The translations under genes and the position numbers were made by a program. The notes under the pieces were generated by a model. The model worked only from the letters and a program-made list of their open reading frames with translations. It searched no databases and was not told the origin of the DNA. This document shows, piece after piece, positions 21,801-34,165 of a DNA stretch of 64,000 bases. The stretch is from Carettochelys insculpta (Eukaryota; Chordata; Testudines; Carettochelyidae). How positions within the stretch are numbered: position 1 is the first letter of the stretch; every line of letters begins with the position of its first letter. The stretch covers positions 223,675,501 through 223,739,500 of the forward strand of contig NC_134137.1 in the NCBI RefSeq assembly GCF_033958435.1, written 5' to 3'.

Positions 21801-22879
21801 TACCAAATTTAGTTGTCCTTTTACCATTTAGGAGCCTTTCTGGATCAGACAAATGCTCTAAAATAAATAGTACATAGTAAACTGGTAGGATGACTCAGCA
21901 GAAAAAAAAATACAATTGCAGTCTACAGAGTTCTTTCTTCGATGCTCATTAAAAGGTAGGAAATAAACTAAGCATGGGCAGAAAAGGAAAGAAAACTGTC
22001 ACAGCTTCGGGCTGAACAATGCTCTAGGTCCCTAGGTACCTACCCTCCCTCAAAAGCATCCTCTCCACCCTCCTGCTAAAGCAACTGACCTGCACATGTG
22101 TGTCAGGGAAGGGGAAATCAGACTGGACTTCATCATGTGATGCCTGATAATCAGACCCTGCACCTCCTCAAAAGTAGGTTCAATACATCACAGGGCACAG
22201 ATATCACTCTTACTGGTCTGAATGGACAGAACACCTTAGTTTCACACCTGAGAACTTTTCTGAAATTAAATTGAGGATCATTGCCTCTGAGTCCCATAAC
22301 ATCTTTCAATAAACCTACCATATGTTTGGGCAGATGTATGGCAAGATGGATGGATTTAAAAATACAGAAAGATAGATATCTTTAGTTGTTACAGTACAAT
22401 TATGAAGCTAACGAAGCTGCAACAGCAAATCCAATCAAAATTTGCATGCTACACGGCTTCATCTGATTCCTTTAATGAAACAGGAAAGGACAACCCACCT
22501 TATCAGCCCATCCTCCTAAAATGAGTTGCCCAAAAGTCTCTTGGCCATTTTTCCACCATGTGACAGTATGTAAAATTTCAGAAGCTTTCATGGAGGTGCT
22601 GAGAACTTCTGCTGACCTACTGAGGAACCAGCACCAACAGTTGGAGAGTTTGTAGGACTTAAAGGCTGAGGTTTAAGACATGGGGTTGTGCTAGGAGTAT
22701 CCTGAAGAAAGAAAAATAGACGACTCAAAAACAGAAATGGCCAACTTTTTTTGAATGTTGACATCTCAATGAAAAATAGAAAGTAAAAATAAATGTTGTA
22801 TGTGAACTTCCCTCCATGTAATTTTGATCAGAAAGATAACTGATTTTTTTTAAAGTTGACTGCTATTTTCAATCAGATT
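21801..22879. other. Non-coding, nothing recognised
   Basis: I found no exon, RNA gene or repeat hallmark. Confidence 0.35.
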
Positions 22880-23005
22880 TAGAATTTAGAGGATATCTGT
22901 GGGGAAAAAATGGGTGATTCTGTCTCTTTTCTGTTTGATTTTATGAAAACAACCCCATTTGAGGCACATCTCATTTTTCTGGCACAACCAAACCCCTAAC
23001 TTTGG
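22880..23005 (+). repeat. Unclassified dispersed repeat, copy 2
   Basis: TTGATTTTATGAAAACAACCCC, then GAGGCACATCTCATTTTTC and GGCACAACCAAACCCC, parallel copy 1 at 21640-21800. Confidence 0.5.
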
Positions 23006-23600
23006 CTTCTGACCAGGTCTTCTCAAAACAGAGAAGTTCTATTTCCTTATGAAAGAAGGAAACCAAGTTTTGGAGATTAATCCAAATCCATAACAATTAA
23101 TATGGTTATTTCAGGACTGATGCAAGGCCTGTGCACATGCACGTCTTGTCTAGGACTGGGAAGTTAATGCATATGCTAATTGCTTTGGTTTAGATAGGCA
23201 GCATGACTTCAATAGATATTAAACTAGTTGAACTCAGTCTCCCCTCTCTTACGCCACCAAACCTCCTGGCCAGTATAACACCATGTTAAAAGCGCATTGC
23301 TCCATCTAGACAAGGCTGTTAAATTTGCAGGGTGTTGGTATCAAGTTAACCACCTTGTGTAGAAAGGGCAATGTGTTTTTAAATGTTAATTTGGACTGGG
23401 GGCATGTAGGGGGAGGGAACCTTATTTACACCCCCCACAAATAGTTAATATCTTCTAAGTATGAGTCTAGACAAGGCTCTCAAATCTCTCTTCTTTGAGG
23501 CATCTCTCTCTCTAGATCTCGAGCTAAGCTAGAAAAGCTAATTCAGTGTAGTCATACCTCGTGTGGATACAGCTTACACAGACAAGGGTTTTTACCAGTA
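23006..23600. other. Non-coding; possible decayed foldback element
   Basis: The word TCTAGACAAGGCT occurs at about 23307 and 23467, possibly ends of an old repeat. Nothing else is recognised. Confidence 0.3.
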
Positions 23601-23882
23601 CAGGTTATACTCGTTCCCTGACCAGTACCGAATGAGATCATTTGCCAAACCACATGAGGTCAATATTGTCTAGTACATTACTAATACTTCCACTGCTTAC
23701 TGGGCTCTTAGACTTTGTGTTTTGTGCCATTATTTAGCTGTGATTTACCCCTCGGAGAACCAGCTCTGGTGGCTGTAAACAAACTTTGTGGAAAGCTGAG
23801 CTGGATCTGAACTTACCATGGGTGTGGCTAGCTAAAATTATGCTGGACCACAGATGTTGCCAGACTAGAGAGCTTCAGTCTG
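23601..23882 (+). mobile_element. Tigger-like (TA target) DNA transposon, family A copy 1
   Basis: It is bounded by TA at 23599-23600 and 23883-23884. The left end is CAGGTTATACTCGTTCCC. The right end is GACTAGAGAGCTTCAGTCTG, whose complement is CAGACTGAAGCTCTCTAGTC. Body words (CATTACTAATACTTCCACTGC, TTTAGCTGTGATTTACCCC, GGTGGCTGTAAACAAAC) recur at 33512-33875 (reverse) and 58092-58400. Confidence 0.7.
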
Positions 23883-23884
23883 TA

Positions 23885-26800
23885 CTACCAAAAGGACCAT
23901 TTTTTTTTTTGTTATAACTGTGTCTAAACTGTTATACGAACTTCACTTGAAAAAATAAATCACATCCCTAACAGGCATTGCTATGCCAACAAAAGTTTCT
24001 AGTGGAGGGAGGCAGTAAACTGGCATAAATATGAATACTTTAATACTACCTGGCAGGCCTTTGCCGCATAGGCACAATGGATCCTGCTTTTCTTGCTTCT
24101 CCTCTTGCTGCTCCCCCAAGTACAACTCACTGAAGGGAAGCAGTATCCTTCCTATTTCCTTGTTCACCCCATTAACAGATACCAGTCATCTATTGTTAGA
24201 TGCACTAACCTCAAAATTCTAGATTCTCCAAGGGATCACACTGGGGGGAAGGGAGGAAGATATCAGACACCAGAACACGCTTACCCTATAATAAGATTTT
24301 GATTCATCGGAAAACCTATGAAATTGTCTCAGGGTGGGTTTGGAGAGGAAGATTATTTTTGTACTGTTTGTACAATTCTTATCATAACTGATATAATAAA
24401 TCAAAACAAGCATAGTTTTAAACTCAGCCTCTTGATTTGGTGTTAATTAAATCTATTATTCCTACACAGCATGTTAGGTGCTTTAATATGGCACACCTTT
24501 AACTAAAACGGACCACAAAAATAAAGTAAAAGGCTCATATCTTAAGATGAGATGATTGTTGCTGCTGTTCAGCTTCTAAGCTCTCCTTTGTATTTGCAAG
24601 CCAAACTTTGCAGCACCATGGTGCATAAAAGATAGTGAAACAGACCAGGCTCTCTCCGCTGTCTAAATGGAAAATGTCATCAAAGAGTCTGAAGACACCA
24701 AAGCAGGTAAGATTTATAAACTTGTGTGTTTTAATATTTAACACTCAATCTAATTAGCGAGATTGGAGGCGGGGGATTTGTTTTCTAGAAGTAGGTTAAA
24801 ATTACAGTAGTGTCTTTTTTTAAAAAAAGTTCAATCACATGGTGCCAATTTTCATGCATCTGTCTGCACTTCTCACACATTCAGGATGTCAGGTTACCAA
24901 TATATGGACAGACAAATATCCCTGTTTGATAGAGGGCGAGATAACAAATGTCTAGTTGTGCAAGCACCTACCGCAAGTGCTCTCTTTTCAGAAGTAGAAT
25001 CCAATCATGAAGCATTCTGCACAGCTTCATGTTATTCACATTAATCTGACAGCCAGGAACAGCCCACATCAACCAGCTCCAGCTCTTAAGCTGAGCTGTC
25101 CACCCAGGCCACATCTTTAGCTGTATCTATAACCATTTGGTGGGGTGGCTGTCTTAGGGAGCGTGGACCAGCATTCATGCTGCACTCCCCATCAGTACCA
25201 GCCACAGCCAGGGGAGCTAATAATCCAACAAGCAAACCAAATTTGGTGATGAATCCTGGTCACATGCCACCTGAGGTACGTTGCACATACACCGAAGACT
25301 AAACGTGATGTGTGTACACAAAAAAAGGTTAATGCTTGGTTTGATATAGTGGCAGCTAAGAGTGTGTTGCTCTTGCCAGAGTCATATGCCTTCCTGTACC
25401 AAGTCAAAAAATACTGTTCTTTGTATTGTCTAGACAGGAGCTTGTGTAAATTGTCTAACTGTGTCTCCAGTTTTCTTTATGGTAGGATCTCATGTAATCG
25501 TTGCATCGCAGCTGCTGGTGGTGTTGCTCTGTGTGGATGTCCACCAGGGACTCTAACCGAACCTGAGGCATTATGAGATAGCTGCCAAGAATTTTCCCAG
25601 TTGCAACGATGCCAATACAGTTTGGCAGCTTGGTGAGGGTAGATATATAAATGTGGCAGAGTCCTGTGAGTCCCATGACACACCAGAGAGCTCAGTCAGA
25701 GGGGAGTTCACAATGCTTTATGCAGTCCAGTTAAGCAGCCTGGCCCTGATGATGGAAATGGAAGATGAAGCATTCACATTACAACTACAGTGATGCAACA
25801 GTATGCCTTACACAAAGTTTATCTCTGAGCTGGCACAAAGTGAAAAAATTTGGTTCTTTTAAACAAATTCAAAATACTCTGATTTATATGGAACCAACCC
25901 CAAATAAAACATTTTATATTTTCACTAACAGAGGAAAAAAAAGTGAGAAACTGAAACTTTCCCAACAGACAACTGCAGTTTCATAGAATTTTTTCTTTTT
26001 AAAAATGATGAGAAATTGCTGGCTAGCTGTAGTTGGGATCAAGATTCTTGTATAGACATTTTCACTCATTGTTACCTTCCATTGAAACATCATCACTAAG
26101 TGCATAATCTCACAGCAGAGTTACCTTAAGAAAGGACTGAGGTAAGAGGATGAGATCAGAGGAGTTCAACTATTCAGTTCTCAGTGTTGTACCCATGTTG
26201 TTTATTTTCTTTTCCTAAAGTACAAGATTCTATATTTAATAGGACTGAATTGCCTATGACCTTCCATTATTGCATTTAACCTCCAGTGTTCAGTTTTCTC
26301 CAAATCACTTGGTAGGTTGGTCTTAACCATTAGTATGTTTGTTACCTGTCAGGTTTTAGTGTCATATGGAAATATAACCAGGTCTGAATTAATGTCAAAG
26401 ACAGACATAAAGCTGCTACTCCTCAGTGCAGAGGAAGAGATGTTGGTGAAAACAAAAGCATCTTCATTAGATAGAAGGAGCTGGTGATTGAAAACAGACA
26501 GATGATTCATTGCTATGACAGGATAATTAAAATGATTGTTTTAAACAAAACAAAAATAAAACAAAACTGAGGCCACCTAAGTATTTCACCAGTTATCTCA
26601 TTTTTAGAGCTGAGTAAAAAATAATAAAATTTCCATCTTGCAGGAAATTTTGATATTTCAACATTTGTGGTCACGACAAATCAGGACAAAAACTGCAGGG
26701 GGCAAAAAAAAAAAAGCGTTCAGTGAAAAACCTCAAGAAACTTTCATCTAGAAAACAAACATTTTAATCAGATTGAAAAGTTATTTTGAGTCAAACTGGC

Positions 26801-27157
26801 ACAGCTATGAGTTATTCTATCAGTGTCTGCGATTTATGTAGCGGAACTTCTAACCATGCTGTTGAGGTATGTGGGTGACAAACAGCATGTGTCCTGCCTC
26901 TCTGCATTTACTGCCCCATAGGATGTGTTGTTCAGGTGTTTCTTGACTACGTTTTCACTAATGGGATGGGCTCCCTGGTTAGACTACACGTCCCATCCTG
27001 TTCAAACTTATTTAGATGAAAAAAATCCTGACCAGCTCTTTCCATTGCATGGATGGGAACAACTAAGCATGGAGTGGGCAGGGGAATAATCAATGACAGA
27101 GTTAGAACTCAAATTTTGGTGCTAGTGTACAGGGTCAAAGTGTGAAAATAATCATTA
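23885..27157. other. Non-coding, few recognisable repeats
   Basis: Long stretch with no exon I can support. 26600-26780 has A-rich text (AGGAAATTTTGATATTTCAAC) that looks like an old repeat but I cannot name it. Confidence 0.35.
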
Positions 27158-27165
27158 CTCTAAGG
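27158..27165 (+). repeat. hAT target-site duplication, left
   Basis: CTCTAAGG, matched by ATCTAAGG at 27454-27461 (7 of 8). Confidence 0.7.
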
Positions 27166-27453
27166 CAGAGGTTCCCAGCCTGGGGAACACTAATCCCTGG
27201 GGAAAAAAAAGAAAAGATACATAAAATTGACCATAGAAAATAAATTTAATTGCAAAGTTATAATCTCTTAATATTTTTAAATTAAATATCTTCTGAAAAT
27301 GTTAGAAGTTTCTCTCTAAAAAATCTATGTTATGGGTTCCTTTTTCATTTAATGACATGTACGTAGTGGTTAGAACTGGCTTTGGTGGGGATCCGAGAGT
27401 GGTTTGGGGACTTCCTTGGGGGTCCGCATTAGCAAAAAGGTTGGAAACCGCTG
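27166..27453 (+). mobile_element. hAT (Charlie-like) non-autonomous element
   Basis: 288 bp. It starts CAGAGGTTCCCAGCCTGGGG and ends AAGGTTGGAAACCGCTG, so the ends form a terminal inverted repeat of about 16 bp with few mismatches. It is flanked by an 8-bp duplication (7/8 identical), diagnostic of hAT transposition. The AT-rich interior has no transposase. Confidence 0.8.
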
Positions 27454-27461
27454 ATCTAAGG

Positions 27462-28481
27462 CCAAATTAAATGAAACCCTATCAGCTGCTTGTTAAAGTA
27501 CAACCCTTGCTTAAGACTTAGTTGAATGAAATTCTCACCCTAATCATCCCTTTTTAACACCCTAACTTTTGGAAAAGTCCAGATTCAGATTATAGGGTAG
27601 TGGCACTTTTGTTGCTAATAATCAGTACTTTGTTTACCTCTTTCTGCAGGAATTTTATGCAGTGCTGGATGACAGTCAGTCGCTACTACTTAACAAGTCT
27701 TTGACACAAAAATGTGCAATAGATGAATGACGGGTCAGGTTGCAAGTGCCATGGGTTAAGTAGCTCAAAAACTCATCTGAAAAGGGGGAGAAATTGCAGG
27801 AGGTAGCAAAGGTGTATCTTGGTTTGAAATGGGATGGAGCCAAAAACCCACCTTCAAGCAAAGCTTCAGTCATCATGGATGGAGCTGGTAACATTGCCTG
27901 TAAAAACTACTCAACTTTGCATTATAAAATCATGTTTTCAGAAGCTTATAAACTTTGCCAAATAAACCATTTTGGGTTGAAATTTTCCATGCTGTATATC
28001 TCAGGCTTAATATAGTGCCTAATTTCTAATGTAAGAGAGGCCAGGGCTCAAGCAATTCTTTAAAATTTAATAATTCATGTGGCAATTCTAGAGGTTCTCA
28101 TGTTATGACTTACCAAGCCTACAGATGTTGCAACTCAGCCCTGGGCTAGCTTTGGCACAAAGTAAGCACTGGTTGAATGGCAGATGTTTCAATTTCAGCC
28201 AAAACGGTTCTGCTGTTTGAGAATGAGACCAAAAAATGTTGTTTTGAAAATTATTTCTCTGAGAAACTCTAGCACGCCTATGGTTTGGAGCAGGAGCTTG
28301 AAATTTGGCAGCAGGCCTCTTGTTATCCCTATGAAAATCTGCCCCAAAGTGGCCAATTCACAAGCCTTTAAAAAACTGCGGTTTGCTTATGCACTGTAAA
28401 GATTTGCATTGGAGTTTGTGTGCCCCAGACTCCATCCACACAGCATGCTCCAGCAAAGGTCTGAGTAGAGTTTTCCTTGTA
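27462..28481. other. Non-coding, nothing recognised
   Basis: 28180-28400 reads like an old dispersed repeat (AGGAGCTTGAAATTTGGCAGC) but lacks ends. No exon was found. Confidence 0.35.
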
Positions 28482-28705
28482 CAGTAGAACACTGATTATC
28501 CAGCCTAAGCAGGACTGAAGAATGGTTGGATAATGAAAATGTTGGATAATAAGAATACAAATAAATAAAAAAAAAACAGGTACAAATATCTGTAAACTAC
28601 TAATTCCAATGAAAACACAAAACAATCTTTACAAATTTTATAGTCATCATATCGGATAAAACCAAATGCTGAATAATCGAAGGTTGGATAATCAGGTTTC
28701 TCCTG
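28482..28705 (+). mobile_element. Tigger/pogo-like MITE, family B
   Basis: 224 bp bounded by TA at 28480-28481 and 28706-28707. The left end is CAGTAGAACACTGATTATCC and the right end is GGATAATCAGGTTTCTCCTG, an inverted repeat of about 20 bp with a few mismatches. Internal GGATAATNNAAATGTTGGATAAT words are typical of Tigger-derived MITEs. No transposase. Confidence 0.8.
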
Positions 28706-28707
28706 TA

Positions 28708-30429
28708 ATTGTGACCCGGGGCTACCACATCCAGACAGACCCTGGAATTTAGAACAGGAAGCCTGTCATTATTCTACTTTAAATGCTCCTTCACTACCAC
28801 TCCGGGCCCTGGCCAAGAGTAGGAAGCTAGGTTAATCAAATGCAGAGGGGACATTAGCCGGACCTCATGGGAGCAGGAGCTTAGCTGGCAGGGGAGAGAA
28901 TAGGACTGGTGGTCAGCTGTCTCGGCACCTTCTGATCACACAACAGCCCTCCTGGAAGTCAGCACCAGGTCCTTCCCAAAGTGCATCTTTTGCGTAACAG
29001 TTAACTCTTCTACACTTGTGTCCCAGATTCCCAAGAGCCAGGAACAGACATGGTAATGAAAGGGTTAAGAACTTGTGATGATTCTGCATGACTCAGTAGA
29101 AAATAAAACCTTGGTGTCTAGTGGGGGGGAAAATGGTGAGGGAATGAGATTTAGTAAGTTAATAAAAAAAAAGACACAATCCAGAACATTATAATTCTGC
29201 TGGTCTCTCAGAGAATTTCCTGCCTGCAGGGGGATTTCCTGTGAACAGAACTTAGCTCCTGTAACAGACACCCTGATCCTACTGAGACAGTGGATTTGCA
29301 GATTGTAAAGGAAAGAAAGATATAGCAGCAAAGTAATAGAGTCAGTGCCGAGCAGGGAAAATAAGACACTGGACTGTGCTCTTAATGGAGAGCTAATGGA
29401 TGTTAATTAACCACCAATTGACAAAGCACATATTTACAGTAGTTTAACAACTGCAAATCAGACACAAAACCATTTGCACATGTTTAAACCTTAATAAATA
29501 CACTTGCAGTCACTGGTCGGTTAAGCTGATGCTCAAACTGTCCCCTACAGTAAAGCTAAAGAGATATTGTTGGTTGCAAAAGTTATTGCACATTAAACAT
29601 TAGTTCCTTACGGAAAACAAATAGGTTGATGTTAACTGACCATTTCAGCCAGTCAATACCAATTTATTGCATAGCCATTAAAAGGTGTGTGTGTAACCAT
29701 ACTAGTTCTCCTCAGGTGTGCTCCTCGTGCAGCCATTCACACTTGTGCAAAGGGAGCATGCATTCTGGGAAGAGTGTGCCCCATATGGACTTTTCATAGG
29801 TGCAAAGCAATAAGGAAAAACAGAACAGAACCGGAACCCAGGCCTTTTCATCTACTGCAGGTGATGCTGTCAGTTTCCAGGCTTGATTGGGCTGAGGTTA
29901 GAGAGAACTCAATTAACGGAGTTGCATCAGTCATTTCCAGCATAAGGGGCAAGATGAAAGAAAGCACGAAAATACCCACAAGGGAAGGTGATGAAAACAG
30001 AACTGAGGTTCTTCAGATTCTCCCTGACCTTGCTCTAGTCTGCCCTATCTTTCATTTGATTCTCTCCTCTACTTGTTTAGCACCTCTCTCCACCCTCTTC
30101 CTCCATACAATCTCATTCTGTTTGATGCAGGAGCTGCCTTCCCTGCAGCTCTTACAGTCCAATGCCACCTTCCTGTATTTCACCATCTCCATCACATTTC
30201 AGCTCTCATCCCTATTGTTCTTGTTGTACTTATTTTACTAATCTTCTGTAAATCATTTATTTCCCAAAGATATGTCCCCAGGGTTACTTCACGGGTGTGT
30301 GTTAGTGTTTTAAGTTTCTCTGATAGAAAGCACTACAGATGGACAAAAGATTGTGACTGTTTTATTCGTGGATATAATTTGTAGGACAAGCTCTATACAA
30401 AATCCAAAAGGTACCATATTTAAATTAAG
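28708..30429. other. Non-coding; AT-rich candidate conserved stretch
   Basis: No repeat hallmark. 29380-29660 is rich in TAAT/ATTA words (GATGTTAATTAACCACCAATTG) and free of repeats, so it is a weak enhancer candidate. An open frame of 184 codons at 29687-30241 shows no domain I know. Confidence 0.35.
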
Positions 30430-30632
30430 TATCAGATGGGTAGCTGTGTTAGTCTGTTTCTGCAAAAACAGGAACCTCTGTGGCACCTTATAGACTAGCA
30501 GATATTTTGGAGCATATGCTTTCATGGGCAAAGACCCACTTCGTCAGATGTCCATGTCTTGGCCCACGAAAGCTTATGCTCCAAAATATATGTTAGTCTA
30601 TAAGGTGCCACTGGACTCCTTGTTACATTTAA
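30430..30632. mobile_element. Penelope-type tail element, inverted two-part copy
   Basis: Antisense tail (TAGCTGTGTTAGTCTGTTTC, GTGGCACCTTATAGACTAGC, CAAAGACCCACTTCGTCAGA) runs directly into sense tail at about 30550 (GGCCCACGAAAGCTTATGC, GTTAGTCTATAAGGTGCCAC). The arms are over 70 bp and nearly complementary, so this is a large natural hairpin. ATTTAAA near both ends may be part of a target duplication. Confidence 0.7.
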
Positions 30633-31219
30633 AACCAGGCACTCTTTTTTTTTCCCTGCAGCTCTTGCAGAAACCTCTAGTGGAGGGAGCCAAAAATACT
30701 TAAACCTTCTGAGAGAGGCCACGACTTAAGTTGTCATCTTCTATTTTACAAAGAAAACCAGCAGAGAAAAAGTAACCAACCTTCATCAATGGAAGAGATC
30801 CACATCAGTAGACAGAAGAAGTGTTTTCAGACTTTTTAAAGCATACTACAAATAGCAGAGAATAGAAAACTCATTAAAATAAGAATCACAAGATCTGCTT
30901 GTTGAATAGCTCGAGCATCACAGGCCAGGCCGGTTCATTGCTGTGCTCAACAAATACATTCACACAACTCCTGAACTTTCATAGCCTTTGGTAATCTCAT
31001 ATTAAAATTTCCATGGAGCTGGTAAGTAGAGGTGAAAGGCTGCCTATCAGATTATATGGGCAAGAAGCCTTTCCACTGCCACAACTTTGACAATATCAAA
31101 GCTCTTTGCTGCCATGAGGTGGTGCAGCCCGGTCTCTAATTTTGAAGATGCAGAGCGAAAGGAAGGGGCTTGTAAAGAGCCAATGGTAATTTTCAGTCTG
31201 GCTGAGATCTAAAGTACAT
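30633..31219. other. Non-coding, nothing recognised
   Basis: No repeat hallmark or exon. Confidence 0.35.
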
Positions 31220-32215
31220 TATTTCCCAAGGAAAGCAACAGAACACCACTGGCCATCACATACAACCCCCAGCTAAAACCTGTTCAACCCATCACGATTT
31301 ATCCACAACGCACCCTGACAATGATCCTTCACTCTCACAGACCTTGGGAGGCAGGCCTGTCCCACCTACAGAAAGCCTGCCAACCTTAAACAAATTCACA
31401 CCAGCAACTACAGACCACATCACAGTAAGTCTAAACCTGGAACCAATCCCTGCAACAAACCTTGGTGCCAACTCTGCTCACCTGTCTGCACCAGCGACAC
31501 CATCACAGGACCTAACCACATCAATCACACCATCAGGGGTTCATTCACCTGCACGTCTACTAATATGCCATCATGTGACTGTCATACACTTTTACCATAT
31601 ACATTGGCCAAACTGGACAGTCTCTACATAAAAGAATAAATGGACACAAATCTCATCTCAGGAACAGTAACATACAAAACCCTGTAGGAGAACACTTCAA
31701 TCTCCTTGGTCATTCAGTAATATATTTAGAAGTAGCCATCCTTCAAAAAAACAAAAACCCTTTACAAACAGACTCCAAAGAGAAACTGCAGAGCTGCAAT
31801 TAATTTGCAAATTTGACACCATCAACCAAGGATTGAAGAGAAACTGGGAGCAGCTGGCCAATTACAAAAGCAGTTTCACCTCTCGATGTTCACACCTCCA
31901 CATTAGCTACTGATAATGGGCCACATCCTCCCTGACTGAATTGACCTGGTTTCTCCACTCTTGATGTTCACAACGCCACATTAGCTGTTGATAACGGGCC
32001 ACGTCCTCCATGACTGAACAGACCTTGTCAACACTGGCCCTCCTCTTGACTGGGATTCCCTGTTTCTCATGAGCCTATAAAAATTTAGACCCTCTTCTGG
32101 AACTCCCCCTCATGCATCTGATGAAGTGGGTCTTTGCCCAGGAAAGCTTATGCTCCCAAATATCTGTTAGTCTGTAAGGTGCCACAGGACTTCTTGTTTT
32201 TGAATACACAGACTA
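31220..32215 (+). mobile_element. Penelope-like retroelement, 3' part with GIY-YIG domain relic
   Basis: The frame from 31600 reads YIGQTGQS, KRINGHKS, NPVGEHFN and GHSV, the GIY-YIG endonuclease pattern found at the C-terminus of Penelope-like retroelements. Upstream text at 31440-31560 (AACCAATCCCTGCAACAAACC, GGACCTAACCACATCA) matches the linker of the same turtle family. Downstream, the 3' UTR ends CATCTGATGAAGTGGGTC, AAAGCTTATGCTCCC and GGTGCCACAGGACTTCTTG at 32112-32200. That ties the short tail fragments elsewhere in the window to this family. Frameshifts and stops make it inactive, and it is 5'-truncated. Confidence 0.75.
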
Positions 32216-32289
32216 GCTCATCTATCCCTCTTATCTTAAATTTAGAGCATGTGTGCTGCACTGTGTCAGGGACGTGCCATCTGGATCTG

Positions 32290-32405
32290 CACTAATGTAA
32301 TTATTATATTTATTAGGTGTACTGCAGTGGTGCCCAGAAGCACCAGCCATTGTGCTAGGTGCTGTACAAAGAGCAAAAACAGTCCCTACAAGGCAAACCT
32401 CACAA
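32290..32405 (+). mobile_element. Old SINE/LINE-type sauropsid repeat
   Basis: TATTAGGTGTACTGCAGTGG, then TGTGCTAGGTGCTGTACAAA and ACAGTCCCTACAAGGC, are words of a very common ancient repeat in turtles and other sauropsids. I do not assign a class. Confidence 0.5.
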
Positions 32406-32513
32406 TAAAGAGGAAATGTTCCCTTAGACTTTTGAATCTGACATCATGAGATCTGAAAAATATGGATGTGTTATAGACCAGCACTGGCTACTTGGATTGA
32501 ATTCCAATGTACC

Positions 32514-32527
32514 GGGGGGGGGGGGGG
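32514..32527 (+). repeat. G14 homopolymer
   Basis: Fourteen G in a row, then CGG. Confidence 0.85.
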
Positions 32528-33511
32528 CGGTACTTGGAATGATCTTGTCTAATGTAGTGAGGAGGGTGAGCAGAGACTTGTTGTCTTCCAGTGATTAATT
32601 CACAAAGATAAGAGCAATGCCTGCCAGCTACATGAGTTCTCTACCTGATCAAATGATAGAGGTCTAACACTGCTGAGCAGAAGGACCAGTGAGCTTGCCT
32701 GGGGAGGAGGCACAGGAAGAAATACAATGTATATAGTCTGTGAGTGTCTCTGTCTTATTGCATCTGACCCCCTCTAATGATTGCATGTGTGTGTCTCTGG
32801 TTAGTGTGTAAACATGTACTTCCTGCTGGGCAAGCAGGAAAGAGGCAGGATCTCTCCTCCTGTGCACTATATCTGAACTAGACCTTTTCCTCAGGACACC
32901 AAACCAAGGCACTGCAGCGTGTCCCATACCCCTGCTGATGCAGCACTACTAACAAGATGGACACAGAAACAACGTGGGGGCTTTGAACTGTTCGCTTTCC
33001 AGAAGGAGGCTGGATGAGGCAACAAGGGAAAAAAGCAGCTTTGGATCCGATGTACGTGGAAGGCACTCAGCTCTTCTGCACCTCTAAGGCAAGATTCTGG
33101 CAGTATTTGATAGCCTAAGGCGCCTCGAGGAGGTGTGCCAAACAAGGTGCTTTTTTCCCTGAAGCTATAGGCAAGGATGAATTTGCACTAGAAGTGGATC
33201 TCCTGGCACCCTATTCACTGCACGAGATCACCTCCCCTTTCCCCAGATGTCTTCCAGACATGCAGAGACCCCTGCAAAAAAGGAATGCTTTCTGGAGCAA
33301 TTCACATTTTCTTCCAGGAAACAGAAACCAGGGGAGAGCTTGTTAGGAACTGCAGCTTCATTAAAGAACTTGGCAGCTAAACCTGTTTCTCCAATCATGA
33401 TGCCAAAATAACAAGCACTGTGTATCCAGCACAGAGCTGCATAGTAGTCTCTTTCAACTCACCTTATGGCAATGCTATAGGTAGGGGAAAGGCATTACGA
33501 GTGTGGTTGTA
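32528..33511. other. Non-coding, nothing recognised
   Basis: No exon or repeat hallmark. Confidence 0.35.
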
Positions 33512-33875
33512 CATGTTAATAGGGTCTGGCACCCAGCAAACATCCGCACAAGAACCAGAGGTCAGGGCTATTCATCCTCAGTCACCAACGCCATGTCAAC
33601 CACTTATCATAGGTGTGGCCAAGTTTCTCATGGTTCCATAAAGTTTGTTTGCATCTGTCAGTCTTGGCTGTCAGTGCTCTGTGCTGCTATTTAGCTGTAA
33701 TTTACCCCTAAATACCTTCTAAGAGCCAATTAAGCAGTGGAAGTGTTGGTAATGCCCCAGCACAATCTAGCCCCTATTAACATGCTAAACGATATTGACC
33801 TGCTGTGGTCCAGCAAATTCTCTAATTTGACAGTGGTCAGGTCCTGGGGGTGCTCAATTGGAGGGGTTAAACCTG
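33512..33875 (-). mobile_element. Tigger-like DNA transposon, family A copy 2
   Basis: Bounded by TA at 33510-33511 and 33876-33877. The minus strand starts CAGGTTTAACCCCTCC and carries CATTACCAACACTTCCACTGC, GGGGTAAATTACAGCTAAAT and GAAACTTGGCCACACC, shared with the copies at 23601 and 58092. It is longer (364 bp) than the 23601 copy and so nearer the parent element. Confidence 0.7.
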
Positions 33876-33994
33876 TAGAAAACAAAAATTTTGGGGGAGC
33901 ATGACTCATGATTTTTGAGCTCTACGGGGGAATATACATAGCCCCCATCACCATTGTGTTTGAGTACTGGATAGCCTGAAATATATTTATCCTT

Positions 33995-34165
33995 GCCGCA
34001 CCACAGGAGGTAAAGCAGTGACACTGCCCTCATTTTACAAATGAGAAACTGAGGCAGGGTGAGAGAGCAAGATTAAGGATGTCACCCAGATCACAGAAGA
34101 ATCCTTGAGCATGGACTTGAACTTAAGTACCCCAAATTCCAGGCTAATGCCCTAACCACTGAATG
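33995..34165 (+). mobile_element. MIR-type SINE
   Basis: CCTCATTTTACAAATGAG, AAACTGAGGCAGGGTGAG and CCTAACCACTGAATGCCC follow the order and spacing of MIR elements. Position is approximate. Confidence 0.65.

Noticed and set aside
29687..30241. 184-codon open frame
   Set aside because: No recognisable domain, no promoter or splice evidence, and composition is like the surrounding intergenic DNA. Chance frames of this size occur in 64 kb.
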